A stretch of DNA of 64,000 nt from Acidimicrobiales bacterium (lineage in GTDB: Bacteria; Actinomycetota; Acidimicrobiia; Acidimicrobiales; JACCXE01): NCBI GenBank assembly GCA_035546775.1, contig DASZWD010000057.1:1-64000 (forward strand), given 5' to 3'. Of the stretch, positions 7,754 to 16,335 are shown one piece after another (position 1 is the stretch's first letter; the number at the start of each line of letters is the position of its first letter). The notes below the pieces were generated by a model. That model worked only from the letters and a program-made list of their open reading frames with translations, was not told the origin of the DNA and did no database searches. The position numbers and the translations under genes were made by a program.

Positions 7754-9199
7754 ATGGGTGAACTTGCATCGCGCCTGGCGGGTCACGCCACGGCGACGGC
7801 GCTGCTCGAGGGCGGCAACCGCGTTACGTACGGCGAACTAAGCGAACGGGTCCTACGGACCGCGGCGGGGTTGCGAGCCCGGGGCCTCGGCGCTGGTGTC
7901 CGCATCGCCGTGATCGCGAATTCCTGCAGCGACGGCGTCGTCGCCTACCTCGGCGTGCAGGCCGCCGGCATGGTGCCGGTGATGCTCGGCATGCAGTCGC
8001 CCCTGGCCGAACACGAGCGCCGCTTCGGTGAGATCGAGCCGGCGCTGGTCATGGTGGCGTCGGATCGTGAGTGCGAAGTCCCCGCCGGCCACGCCATCGT
8101 GCGCCCCGCGCTCTCGCCGGCGAGCGATTACCCGACGGTCGACTCTGATCCGTCCGGCGTCGCCGCCGTCGCCCTCGACGACCCCGCGGTGGTGCTCTAT
8201 ACGAGCGGCGTGTCCGGGCTGCCCAAGCCGGTCGTGCTCACCTATGGCAACCTGGCCGCGACCCGCGACGGCCTCGTGCACGCTCCCGGGGCCGGTCTCG
8301 ACGCCAGCACCGTCGCCTACGCCGGCTTGCCGATCGCGCACGTGTTCGGTCTCAACAGCATCGTGGGCACCGTCCTCAGCGTCGGCGGCAAACTCGTGCT
8401 CAACAACGGCTTCGATCCCCACGAGGTGGCCGAACTGATCGCTCGCCACCGCGTGACCGCCGTCAGCGCGGTGCCGCTCATGTGGAAGGGCCTCGCGGCG
8501 GCCGGCGACCGCGAGCTGATGTCGACGGTCACCCGCGCCACCTACTCCGCCGCGCCGATGCCACCCGCGATTCGCGACGCCGTCGAGCACATGCTCGGCC
8601 TGCGCATCGCCGGTGGGTTCGGGCTGACGGAGACCGCCGGCACGATCTGCCACGACGACCCGACTGATCCGCACCCCGGCACCGTCGGCCGGCCGCTGGG
8701 CGACACGCAGATCCGCGTCGTCGACGACGGCGACGACGCCCTGCTGGGCGACACCGGTGAGATCTGGGTGCGCGGGTCGTCGGTGGCCAAGGAGTACCTC
8801 GACGGGACGCGGCTCGACCGCGCCCGCGGCGGCTGGTTCCGCACCGGCGACGTGGGCATGTTCGACGACGAAGGCCGCCTCGACATCGTCGACCGCAAGA
8901 AGGACGTCATCAACGTCAACGGGTTCAACGTGTCGCCGGCCGAAGTGGAACTGGCGCTCGACCTGCACCCCGGCGTGAGCACCTCAGTCGTCGTCGGCGA
9001 GGTCGAAGACGACCGCGAAGTCGTGGTCGCCCACGTCGTGCCCCAACCCGGGACGACGCCGACCGAGGCCGAACTCGTGGCCCACTGCCGCAAGCAGCTC
9101 TCACGGCACAAGGTCCCCAAGCACGTCTTCCTGCACCGCGAGCTCCCCGTCACCGAGTCCGGCAAAGCCGTCCGCCGACTCATTTCAGGGTCGGCCTAG
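7754..9199 (+). CDS. Acyl-CoA synthetase-like AMP-dependent ligase
   Basis: A 481-residue class I adenylate-forming enzyme. The P-loop reads TSGVSGLPKP, in which the usual T-T-G and final Gly are altered (canonical TSGTTGxPKG), so activity may be modified. GGFGLTETAG, the WFRTGDVGMFDDEGR hinge, DRKKDVINVNG and the C-terminal ESGKAVRR with the catalytic Lys are conserved. TAGCGT at 7740-7745 lies 8 nt before the ATG, again a leaderless arrangement. It is next to storage-lipid genes and may feed acyl chains into them; the substrate is not known. Confidence 0.85.
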   Translation: MGELASRLAGHATATALLEGGNRVTYGELSERVLRTAAGLRARGLGAGVRIAVIANSCSDGVVAYLGVQAAGMVPVMLGMQSPLAEHERRFGEIEPALVMVASDRECEVPAGHAIVRPALSPASDYPTVDSDPSGVAAVALDDPAVVLYTSGVSGLPKPVVLTYGNLAATRDGLVHAPGAGLDASTVAYAGLPIAHVFGLNSIVGTVLSVGGKLVLNNGFDPHEVAELIARHRVTAVSAVPLMWKGLAAAGDRELMSTVTRATYSAAPMPPAIRDAVEHMLGLRIAGGFGLTETAGTICHDDPTDPHPGTVGRPLGDTQIRVVDDGDDALLGDTGEIWVRGSSVAKEYLDGTRLDRARGGWFRTGDVGMFDDEGRLDIVDRKKDVINVNGFNVSPAEVELALDLHPGVSTSVVVGEVEDDREVVVAHVVPQPGTTPTEAELVAHCRKQLSRHKVPKHVFLHRELPVTESGKAVRRLISGSA

Positions 9200-9227
9200 C
9201 CGAATCGGTACGCGGATTGCGAGAGGG

Positions 9228-9938
9228 TTAGGCGATCTGGTCGGGGCGGAGCATGTATTCGTCCACATACGTCTGACCGGAGAGCTGGCTGATCTCGTAC
9301 ATGAGGTCGTCGGTCATCTGACGGGGGGCGAGGGTCTGGTCGGGGCGGGACGAGTAGCGGTCGACGCGGATCGGCTTGCCGATGCGCACGGTGACGTCCT
9401 TGAAGAAGCGCATGACGGTGATGGGGTCGTTCGGCTTCTGCATCTCGTCAGTGCCGATCAGCCCGACGGGGATCAGCGGGGCGCCGGTGCGCAGCGCCAA
9501 ACGCGCCGCACCCGTCTTGCCCTTGTGCAGGAACCCGTCGCGGCTGCGGGTGCCTTCGGGGAAGATCCCGAACAAGTCGCCCTGCTCGAGCACGGCGGTG
9601 GCGGCCTCGAGCGCCGCGCTCCCGGAATCGGAGTCCGAGCGGTCGACGGGGATGTTGCCGAGGGCGAGGAACAAGAACCGCGTCGTCCAGTCCTTCACGT
9701 ACTCGTCTTTGCCGATGAAACGGGTCATCCGCGGCAGCACGCCGAGCAGCACCGTCGAGTCGTGTACGGACAAGTGGTTGGGGCAGATGATCGCCGGGCC
9801 GGTCGCCGGGATGTTCTTCAAGCCCTCGACCGTCAGCTTCTGACCGAAGCGCAGCACCGCGTTCGTGGCGGTTTTGACCGCGTTGAACAGCAGCCGGTTC
9901 GGACTCGGCGGCGCAGGCGAGCTGGCGATGGCGGTCAT
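9228..9938 (-). CDS. 1-acylglycerol-3-phosphate acyltransferase (PlsC family)
   Basis: A 236-residue acyltransferase. The HX4D catalytic motif is NHLSVHD (H55, D60), and PEGT at 127-130 is the glycerol-phosphate binding motif. It should transfer an acyl chain to lysophosphatidate at the inner face of the membrane. It lies 8 bp downstream of, and on the same strand as, a TetR gene, and divergent from an HAD-PlsC fusion and a WS/DGAT, so it probably supplies phosphatidate for phospholipid or triacylglycerol synthesis under that regulator. Confidence 0.88.
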   Translation of the reverse strand: MTAIASSPAPPSPNRLLFNAVKTATNAVLRFGQKLTVEGLKNIPATGPAIICPNHLSVHDSTVLLGVLPRMTRFIGKDEYVKDWTTRFLFLALGNIPVDRSDSDSGSAALEAATAVLEQGDLFGIFPEGTRSRDGFLHKGKTGAARLALRTGAPLIPVGLIGTDEMQKPNDPITVMRFFKDVTVRIGKPIRVDRYSSRPDQTLAPRQMTDDLMYEISQLSGQTYVDEYMLRPDQIA

Positions 9939-9946
9939 CTTGGCAC

Positions 9947-10558
9947 CTAACTCCGCAGCGAGATCAGTGCTTTGCTGGCCAGCTCCAGCAGGTCCGCGCG
10001 CCCGGGCGACAACGCCAGCTGGCGCAGGGCGTAGCGCACCGCCGACATGGTGGCGCCGGCGATGACTTCGGGGCGCGGGTCGCTCGCCGGGTCGACGCCC
10101 ATGCGCTCGGCGACGGCGAGGGTCACGGCTTGTTCGAGCCCGCGCTGCACGACGGCGCGGCTGTAGGCCGACACCGACGGATAGCGCGCCGCCAGCTGCG
10201 CCTGCAGCAGCGTGCGCTCGGGGTCGCCGGCGGCGGCGAGCTGGGCGAGTTCGTGCAGCGCGTGGCCGACGGCCGTGAGCGGCGCCTCGCGCTTGGGACG
10301 GGCGCGGATGGCGTCGCCGAAGGCGGCGGCGACTTCTTCGCTGTCGCCGTAGAGCACGGCCTCCTTCGAAGCGAAGTGGCGGAAGAAGGTGCGCTGGGAG
10401 ACGTCGGCCGCCTCGGCGATGTCGGCGGTGGTCGTCTCGTCGAAGCCCCGCTCGGAGAACAGCCGGGTGGCGGCTGCCACCAACTCGTCGCGGGTGTGCT
10501 GCTTCTTGCGGGCCCGGCGCCCCACTTCTTCGACCCCGGCGGGGAGAGTCAACGTCAC
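9947..10558 (-). CDS. TetR/AcrR family transcriptional regulator
   Basis: About 203 residues. The N-terminal HTH (TRDELVAAATRLFSERGFDE, then TADIAEAADVSQRTFFRHF) is a clear TetR domain; the C-terminal ligand domain is helical and not assignable. The GTG at 10558 is preferred over a TTG at 10576 because TATGAT lies 6 nt upstream. Two TGACA-type palindromes in the divergent promoter region (10570-10593 and 10604-10620) are likely binding sites, the first overlapping this gene's own -10 region. It probably represses itself with plsC and the divergent lipid genes, sensing an acyl-CoA or fatty acid; the ligand is inferred from context. Confidence 0.88.
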   Translation of the reverse strand: MTLTLPAGVEEVGRRARKKQHTRDELVAAATRLFSERGFDETTTADIAEAADVSQRTFFRHFASKEAVLYGDSEEVAAAFGDAIRARPKREAPLTAVGHALHELAQLAAAGDPERTLLQAQLAARYPSVSAYSRAVVQRGLEQAVTLAVAERMGVDPASDPRPEVIAGATMSAVRYALRQLALSPGRADLLELASKALISLRS

Positions 10559-10569
10559 AAACCCATCAT

Positions 10570-10593
10570 ATGACAACGACAGACAAATGTCAT
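10570..10593. promoter_or_regulatory. TetR operator candidate 1 (ATGACA/TGTCAT)
   Basis: ATGACA (10570-10575) and TGTCAT (10588-10593) are 6-bp inverted arms. The site abuts the TATGAT -10 element (10565-10570) of the TetR gene, so binding would block its promoter. Confidence 0.5.
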
Positions 10594-10603
10594 CCGCAAA
10601 CTT

Positions 10604-10620
10604 ATGTCAGCGATTGACAT
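10604..10620. promoter_or_regulatory. TetR operator candidate 2 (ATGTCA/TGACAT)
   Basis: ATGTCA, 5-nt spacer, TGACAT: a perfect 17-bp palindrome sharing the TGTCA half-site with the neighbouring candidate. It is 17 bp upstream of the TACCGT -10 element (10637-10642) of the HAD-PlsC gene, in the -35 zone of that promoter. Confidence 0.55.
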
Positions 10621-10650
10621 TTCGTGGCGGCACCCGTACCGTCGCGTGCT

Positions 10651-12072
10651 GTGACCGCTGCCGCCATCTTCGACCTCGACCGCACGATTCTCAAGGCGTC
10701 TTCGGCGCCGGTGATCCAGCGCCACCTCAAAGACGCCGGTCTCGCCAACCGTGCCTTCCCCGGCGAGCGCCTTTTCCAGTCGGCCTTCGAGCTCTTCGGC
10801 GAGAGCGCGTTGTCGATGCGGGTCGCCCGGACCCAGTCGGGCTGCAAGCCGGGCTGGCGAGTGGACGAGGTGGCCGCCGTCGCCGAGAAGATCGCCGACG
10901 AGCTGATGGATCACGTGCTGCCCTTCGTGCGCCCGCTGATCAAGTCGCATCGCGACGCCGGCCGCACGGTCGTGCTGGCCACGGCGTCGAACCTGGCCAC
11001 GATCGAAGCGCTGGCGAACCGGCTCGAGTTCGACCACGTCGTGGCCACCAAGTGGGAGATCGACGGCGACGTCTACACCGGCGCCATCGACGGCGTTCGT
11101 CTGCACGCCGGCGAGAAGAAGGCGGCGGTGCTGGCGTGGGCCGAGGCCAACGACGTCGATCTCGCCGAGAGCTACGCCTACTCCGACTCGCGCAGCGACG
11201 CCGACCTGCTGGCGCAGTTCGGCCACCCGGTCGCCGTCAACCCCGACCCGGCGCTGCTGGCGTTGGCGACGCTGCGGCGCTGGCCCATCCGGTTCCTCGA
11301 CAAGCCCGAGGGCGTGATGAAGCTCGCCGGGCGCGAGATGCAGGGCTGGCTGCGGCCCTTCGGCAACGAGCGACTCGACGCGCTCGCCACGATTCGCATC
11401 GAGGGCGTCGAGAACATCCCGGCCACCGGCGGCGCCATCCTGGTGTTCAACCACCGCTCGTATTACGACTCGACCGCCGTCGCCTACGTGATCGCCAAGT
11501 CGGGCCGCGACGCCCGCTTCCTCGGCAAGAAGGAAGTCTTCGACGTGCCACTGTTCGGCACGATCGCCACCAGCATGGGCGGCATCCGCGTCGACCGCGG
11601 CACGGGCTCGAACGAGCCGCTCGAGCGCGCCGCGGCGGCGTTGCGCGGCGGCGACGTCATCGCCATGGCGCCGCAGGGCACGATCCCGCGCGGTCCCGCC
11701 TTCTTCGACCCCGAACTCAAGGGCCGGTGGGGCGCGGCGCGCCTGGCCCAGATGACGGGCGTGCCCGTGATTCCCGTCGCCCTGTGGGGCACCGAAAAGG
11801 TGTGGCCCCGCAGCTCGCAGATCCCCCGCGTGGTCGCGCCGGGGCGCACCAAGCCCGTCGTCACCGCCACGGTGGGCACACCGTTCCGGGTGACCTCCGA
11901 CGACCTCGACGTCGCCACCAAGCAGATCATGGACGCCATCGTCGAGCTGCTGCCCGCCGAGGCCCGTCAGCCCTACACGCCCACAGAAGCCGAACTGCGG
12001 GCGACCTACCCTTCGGGATACAGGGGAGACCCCTCGAAGGAAGCCGACCGTCGCCCCGGCAGCGACACCTGA
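10651..12072 (+). CDS. HAD-IB hydrolase / lysophosphatidate acyltransferase fusion
   Basis: A 473-residue two-domain protein. The N-terminal part (about 1-220) is a HAD-IB phosphatase starting AAAIFDLDRTIL with the DxD catalytic motif (D8, D10) and a later DSRSDADLLA motif. The C-terminal part (about 240-470) is PlsC-like with HX4D in NHRSYYDS and the APQGTIPRG motif. Similar fusions occur in mycobacteria and other actinobacteria. Such a protein could make phosphatidate and dephosphorylate a lipid intermediate, i.e. two steps towards diacylglycerol; that coupling is inference. The GTG at 10651 follows TACCGT by 8 nt; a GTG at 10624 is in frame but would add a non-conserved extension. The WS/DGAT gene follows 12 bp downstream. 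Confidence 0.88.
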   Translation: MTAAAIFDLDRTILKASSAPVIQRHLKDAGLANRAFPGERLFQSAFELFGESALSMRVARTQSGCKPGWRVDEVAAVAEKIADELMDHVLPFVRPLIKSHRDAGRTVVLATASNLATIEALANRLEFDHVVATKWEIDGDVYTGAIDGVRLHAGEKKAAVLAWAEANDVDLAESYAYSDSRSDADLLAQFGHPVAVNPDPALLALATLRRWPIRFLDKPEGVMKLAGREMQGWLRPFGNERLDALATIRIEGVENIPATGGAILVFNHRSYYDSTAVAYVIAKSGRDARFLGKKEVFDVPLFGTIATSMGGIRVDRGTGSNEPLERAAAALRGGDVIAMAPQGTIPRGPAFFDPELKGRWGAARLAQMTGVPVIPVALWGTEKVWPRSSQIPRVVAPGRTKPVVTATVGTPFRVTSDDLDVATKQIMDAIVELLPAEARQPYTPTEAELRATYPSGYRGDPSKEADRRPGSDT

Positions 12073-12084
12073 TCGGAGAGTTCG

Positions 12085-13572
12085 ATGGCAGACCAGAAGC
12101 CCATGGACCGCAAGCGCGACTTCGCCTTCGAACGGCGGATGACCGACCAAGAAGCGCTGATGTGGAACATCGAGAAGGACCCGTGGATGAACCCCAACGG
12201 GTCCGCGCTCACGATCCTCGACCAGCCCGTCGACTTCGACCTCATGGTGCGCAAGATCCGCTACGGCCTGTCGCGCATCCCGCGCCTGCGTGAGCGTCCC
12301 GTGCCCGGCCTCGGCCGCTTGTCGCCGCCGGTGTGGGCGACCGACCCCGACTTCGATCTCGGCTACCACATCCGCCACGTCGCGCTACCGGCGCCGGGCT
12401 CGATGCGCCAGCTGCTCGACCTCACGATGCGCCTGCACGAAGAGCCCTTCGATCGCACGCGCCCGCTGTGGATGTTCTATTTGATCGAGGGCCTCGAAGA
12501 CGGCCGCTCCGCGCTGCTGACCAAGCAGCACCACTCGGTCGCCGACGGCATCGGCGCGCTGCGGATGGCCGAGGTGTACACGGACCTCGAACGCCACGCC
12601 CCCGAGCCGCCCGAGGTCGACGTCGAGGCGATCTTCGCCGAGGCCGTCGCCGCCGAGCAGGGGGAGCTGCTCGAAGCCGGCGCCGACATGGGCACCAACA
12701 TCGTCGACACCGCGGCGCGCTCGGTCGGCCACACGCTGCGGCGCCAGGGCGGCATCGTGTCGCGCGTCGCCGGCAGCGCGGTCAACCTCGTCACCCATCC
12801 GGCCGAGTTGGGCAGCGCGGTCGGCAACGTGGTGGGCGAAGTGCGCTCGGCGCTCGAGACGGCCGGTGGCGGTCGCACGGTCGACGCCCACGCCCCGCTG
12901 TGGACGCAGCGGTCGCGCCGGCGTCACTTCGAGGTGTTGAGCGTCAACCTGGAGGAGGCCAAGGCGGCGGCCAAGGCGCTCGGCGGGTCGGTCAACGACC
13001 TGTTCGTCGCCGGCGCGGCGATGGGCGCGCTGGCGTACCACGCCGAGCGCGACACGCCCGTCGAGGCGATCAACCTGACCTTCGTCGTCAGCACCCGCAC
13101 CGACAAGTCGATGGGCGGCAACTCGTTCACGCCCGTCCCGCTGCAGGTGCCCGGCGCGGCCCTGCCCGTCGCCGACCGCTTCGCCCAGGTGCGCGACCTG
13201 ATGGCGCAGCGCAAGGAAGCCGTGAGCGGTCGGGGCGCGATGAGCGCCATCGCCGGGCTCGCCAACCTGCTGCCCACGTCGATGACGACGCGGGTCGCCC
13301 GCGATCAGGCAGCCAAGATCGACCTCGCTACGTCGAACCTGCGCGGCGCGCCGATCGAGACGTACATGGCCGGCGCCAAGGTGCTGGCGATGTACCCGCT
13401 CGGTCCCGTCGCCGGCACGGCGGCCAACATCACGACGATCTCGTCCAACGGCTGGCTGCACATGGGCCTCGTCGTGGATCCGGCGGCGGTGACCGATCCG
13501 GCGGGCCTGCGCCGCAACATCGACGAGGCCTACACCGCGCTACTCGAAGCCGGCGGCGTCGTCCGCGACTAA
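12085..13572 (+). CDS. Wax ester synthase / diacylglycerol acyltransferase (WS/DGAT)
   Basis: A 495-residue enzyme of the Acinetobacter AtfA/mycobacterial Tgs family. The HHxxxDG active-site motif is HHSVADG at 149-155. The C-terminal half contains the conserved ATSNLRG and GWLHMGLVVDP segments. It esterifies acyl-CoA with diacylglycerol or a fatty alcohol, making storage triacylglycerol or wax at the membrane. GGAGAG precedes the ATG. It is 12 bp downstream of the HAD-PlsC gene in one operon, so this block could run from lysophosphatidate to neutral lipid. Its last 33 bp overlap the convergent ATPase gene. Confidence 0.92.
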   Translation: MADQKPMDRKRDFAFERRMTDQEALMWNIEKDPWMNPNGSALTILDQPVDFDLMVRKIRYGLSRIPRLRERPVPGLGRLSPPVWATDPDFDLGYHIRHVALPAPGSMRQLLDLTMRLHEEPFDRTRPLWMFYLIEGLEDGRSALLTKQHHSVADGIGALRMAEVYTDLERHAPEPPEVDVEAIFAEAVAAEQGELLEAGADMGTNIVDTAARSVGHTLRRQGGIVSRVAGSAVNLVTHPAELGSAVGNVVGEVRSALETAGGGRTVDAHAPLWTQRSRRRHFEVLSVNLEEAKAAAKALGGSVNDLFVAGAAMGALAYHAERDTPVEAINLTFVVSTRTDKSMGGNSFTPVPLQVPGAALPVADRFAQVRDLMAQRKEAVSGRGAMSAIAGLANLLPTSMTTRVARDQAAKIDLATSNLRGAPIETYMAGAKVLAMYPLGPVAGTAANITTISSNGWLHMGLVVDPAAVTDPAGLRRNIDEAYTALLEAGGVVRD

Positions 13573-14568
13573 GGCGTTACGGAGCGCGATCTCGCACCAC
13601 ACACGCTTGCCTGACGGTCGGGACTCGACACCCCACGCCGAGGCGACGGCGTCGACGACGTGAAGGCCGCGGCCCCCGAAGTCGTCGGCCGCGGCGTCGC
13701 GCATCTCGGGGTGGGTGTGCGAACCGTCGTCGACTTCGATGCGCACGCCGTCGCCGAGATAACGCACCGTCGCGGTCTGGGGTTCGCGGGAGTGACGCAC
13801 GGCGTTGGTCGCCAACTCCGACGCCGCCAGCTTCACGTCGTTCTCGTCGACGCGATCGGTCAACCGCCAGCTGGCGATGAGGCGGTCGAGGAGCGAGCGC
13901 ACGTCGCGCGCGCTGCTGGCGTCGCGCAGCGCCAACCGAGCCAGACGCGGCGGGCGCGGTGGTTCGGCCCACAGCTCCGGCTGGGCGTCGCCGAGGGGGT
14001 AGCCGGGCAGGTCGAGATCGTCGACCGCGATGCCGATAGCGTCGGCGACGCGCTGGCGCGGATCGGCACCGAGGTCCTCCGGTATCGCCAGCACGACGGA
14101 CGGCACGGTGGCGCACGCCGCGCGCAGTCCTTCGACGTCGCCGGCGCGGGCGAGCAAGGCGTCGAGGAAGCCGTCGGTCGTCGTGTCGTCGTCATCGGGG
14201 TGCGCCAGCACCAACGCATCGCCCGGCCCGAGCCCGACGCGGTCGTCGCCGAGCGGATGCGCGTCGTCGTACGGGTGCCCGCGCACGTCGACCCAGCCGG
14301 CACGGCGCACGACGATCGGCCGCCGCACGTCGGCGTTCGCCAGCGTGACCCACGCGCCGCAGGTGTCGAGTTCGACCTTCGCCAGCGTCAGATCACGCGC
14401 GTCGTCGAATCCCGCGATGACTTCGGACGGCATCGTGGTTCCGGACGCGGTCGGCTGGCTGGGCAGCGCGCCGAACGCCAGCCACCACAGGTTCGGCTCG
14501 GCCTGCCGAATGTGGAGACACGGTTCGCCGGCGGCGCTGACCGCCAACTGCATCCCGGGTATCGACAT
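13540..14568 (-). CDS. Anti-sigma-factor-type ATPase with degenerate N-terminal domain
   Basis: A 342-residue protein. The C-terminal third is a RsbW/HATPase_c_2 domain: LAASELATNAVRHS (N box), then RIEVDDGS and GGRGLHVVDAVASAWGV (G boxes), and a final KRVWCEIAL strand. The N-terminal two thirds are not clearly assignable; the segment VGLGPGDALVLAHPDDDD resembles the end of a SpoIIE-type PP2C phosphatase, but the upstream metal-binding Asp motifs are not evident, so it may be a degenerate phosphatase. Probable role: a partner-switching kinase or anti-sigma regulator. The ATG lies 12 bp from the end of the queA-like gene on the same strand. The 3' end overlaps WS/DGAT by 33 bp. Confidence 0.65.
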   Translation of the reverse strand: MSIPGMQLAVSAAGEPCLHIRQAEPNLWWLAFGALPSQPTASGTTMPSEVIAGFDDARDLTLAKVELDTCGAWVTLANADVRRPIVVRRAGWVDVRGHPYDDAHPLGDDRVGLGPGDALVLAHPDDDDTTTDGFLDALLARAGDVEGLRAACATVPSVVLAIPEDLGADPRQRVADAIGIAVDDLDLPGYPLGDAQPELWAEPPRPPRLARLALRDASSARDVRSLLDRLIASWRLTDRVDENDVKLAASELATNAVRHSREPQTATVRYLGDGVRIEVDDGSHTHPEMRDAAADDFGGRGLHVVDAVASAWGVESRPSGKRVWCEIALRNALVADDAAGFE

Positions 14569-14580
14569 CCGAGGCCGAGA

Positions 14581-15597
14581 CTACGGCACGATCAGGTGCG
14601 TGTCCCCGAACTCGTGCCACAGGTAGCCCTCGGCGAGCGACGCCGCGTAGGACGCTTCGAGCAGTTCGCGGCCGGCGATCGCTTCGAGCATGAGCAGATG
14701 TGACGCCTCGGGCTCGTGCCACCCGGTGAGCAGGCCGTCGACGACGCGCACGCCGCGTTCGGGCGTGATCACGAGATCGGTCCAGCCGTCGAAGGCAGCA
14801 TCACCGGCGGTCTCGAGGGCGCGCACGACGGTGGTGCCGACGGCGATGACGCGCCCGCCTTGCTCATGCGCCAGTCGCACCAGCGCCGCCGTCGTCGGCG
14901 GCACGCGCACGTATTCGGGATACGGCGTCTCGTCGGCTTCGAGCGACGCCACGCCGGTGTGCAGCACGAGTGGCGCCACCATCACGCCCTTGGCGACGAG
15001 ACGCGTAATCAGTTGCGGCGTGAACGGGCGACCCGCGCTCGGCATCTCCGCGCTGCCGGGCTCCGTGGCGTAGACGTTCTGGTACATCGCGATGGGCCAC
15101 GGGCGGTCGATGTAGCGGTACCGGATCGGCCGGCCGTGCGCCGCCACCCACTCCAGCGCGGGCACGGGCAGGGCCAGTCGCGCGACGAACAGCCGGTCGC
15201 TGCCGTGATAGTTCGCCACGACGTCGAGCGACGCGCCTTCGCCGAGCTCGACGTGCGTCGGCGCCTGCTCGCCCCAGCGCTCGGCGCCCCGGCGGAACTC
15301 GACAACCCAGTCGCCCGTCGGCAGCCGCGTCGACAGGTGCACGACGACGCGCTCGCCGAGCGGGCTGAGACCGTCGAGTTCGGCGGCGATCACACCCGAG
15401 GTGTTCACCACGACGAGGTCGCCGGGCGACAGGAAGTCGGGGAGTTCACGAAACCGCGTGTGCACGAGTTCGCCCGTACTGCGGTGGGCGACCAGCATCC
15501 GCACGCCGTCGCGCGACAGCCGACGCGCTTCGGGCGGTTCGTGGGCTTCGAGCGCGGGCGGCAGGTCGAAGGCCAGCCGCGCCGTAGCGGTCGCCAT
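14581..15597 (-). CDS. QueA-like S-adenosylmethionine:tRNA ribosyltransferase-isomerase
   Basis: A 338-residue QueA-family protein with the N-terminal FDLPPALEAHEPPEARRLSRD and LPDFLSPGDLVVVNTSGV segments and a C-terminal VIAVGTTVVRALE segment. In QueA the SAM ribosyl group is transferred to preQ1-modified tRNA. Here the usual HVGxGTF signature is HTGVASLEADE, so it is a divergent subgroup and the substrate is uncertain. No other queuosine gene is in the window. The ATG is 1 nt from overlapping the SDR stop (TGATG), indicating translational coupling with the oxidoreductase. Confidence 0.75.
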   Translation of the reverse strand: MATATARLAFDLPPALEAHEPPEARRLSRDGVRMLVAHRSTGELVHTRFRELPDFLSPGDLVVVNTSGVIAAELDGLSPLGERVVVHLSTRLPTGDWVVEFRRGAERWGEQAPTHVELGEGASLDVVANYHGSDRLFVARLALPVPALEWVAAHGRPIRYRYIDRPWPIAMYQNVYATEPGSAEMPSAGRPFTPQLITRLVAKGVMVAPLVLHTGVASLEADETPYPEYVRVPPTTAALVRLAHEQGGRVIAVGTTVVRALETAGDAAFDGWTDLVITPERGVRVVDGLLTGWHEPEASHLLMLEAIAGRELLEASYAASLAEGYLWHEFGDTHLIVP

Positions 15598-16289
15598 CAC
15601 GCCACTTCCACGAGGGCGCCGGCCTGCACGAACCCACTCGCCGGGCGGGTGTGCAGCATCCGCACGAATGCCGGCACCGCAACCGCGTCGGGCAGCGGCC
15701 GGTCGGAGATGTCCTCGCCGGGGAACGCGTCCTGGTGCATCTGCGTGCGCATGTCGCCCGGGTCGAAGCTCCACACGCGCACCGTCGGCTCCTCGGCGGC
15801 GAGGACGTTTCCGATCTGTTCGAGCGCCGCCTTCGACGCCCCGTACAGGCCCCACGTCTCGTAGGGCCGGCGCGCCGCGTCGGAGGTGATGTTGACGATC
15901 GCCGGCGCGGCGGCCCGGCGCAGTAGCGGCAGCGCCACCTGGATCAGGGCGAGCGGCGCGCCGGCGTTGGTGCGGAAGACCTCGCCGATCTGGTCGACGG
16001 GGAACTCCGCCAGCGTGGGCATGGGGGACGGGCCGAGGGTGCTGGCGTTGTTGACGAGCAGGTCGAGGCCGCCGGTGCGGGCCGCCGCGGCCACGAGCTG
16101 GTCGCGATGCACCGCGTCGGTGACGTCGCCGGGGACCGGCACCACGTTCGGGCCGAGTTGGGCGGCGGTGGCGAGGACTTCGTCGATGTTGCGGCCGTCG
16201 ATGAGGACGGTCCAGCCGTCGTGGACGAGCTCGGCGGCGAGCGCCCGGCCCAGTCCTCGTGAGCCGCCGGTGATGATCGCAGTAGTCAT
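15597..16289 (-). CDS. Short-chain dehydrogenase/reductase
   Basis: A 230-residue SDR with the N-terminal TGGSRGLG cofactor motif, LVNNAS, and the YGASK catalytic Tyr/Lys. It would use NAD(P)H on an unknown carbonyl or alcohol. TATCTT ends 6 nt before the ATG, a leaderless promoter. It is divergent from soxR, and a perfect SoxR-type dyad (16307-16320) lies in the shared promoter, so it is probably a SoxR target. It is first in an operon with the queA-like gene. Confidence 0.88.
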   Translation of the reverse strand: MTTAIITGGSRGLGRALAAELVHDGWTVLIDGRNIDEVLATAAQLGPNVVPVPGDVTDAVHRDQLVAAAARTGGLDLLVNNASTLGPSPMPTLAEFPVDQIGEVFRTNAGAPLALIQVALPLLRRAAAPAIVNITSDAARRPYETWGLYGASKAALEQIGNVLAAEEPTVRVWSFDPGDMRTQMHQDAFPGEDISDRPLPDAVAVPAFVRMLHTRPASGFVQAGALVEVA

Positions 16290-16306
16290 AGCCGCAAGAT
16301 AGAAGC

Positions 16307-16320
16307 TAAAGTGAACTTTA
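16307..16320. promoter_or_regulatory. SoxR-box candidate
   Basis: TAAAGT-GA-ACTTTA, a perfect 14-bp dyad between soxR and the divergent SDR gene. MerR-family activators bind such dyads between promoter elements, and known SoxR boxes contain a comparable AAGT/ACTT core. Confidence 0.65.
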
Positions 16321-16335
16321 AGTCAAGGAGTTCGG

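Noticed and set aside
12333-13880. 515-codon plus-strand frame overlapping WS/DGAT
   Set aside because: Arg/Ala-rich, no motif, entirely inside a gene with intact catalytic residues in another frame.
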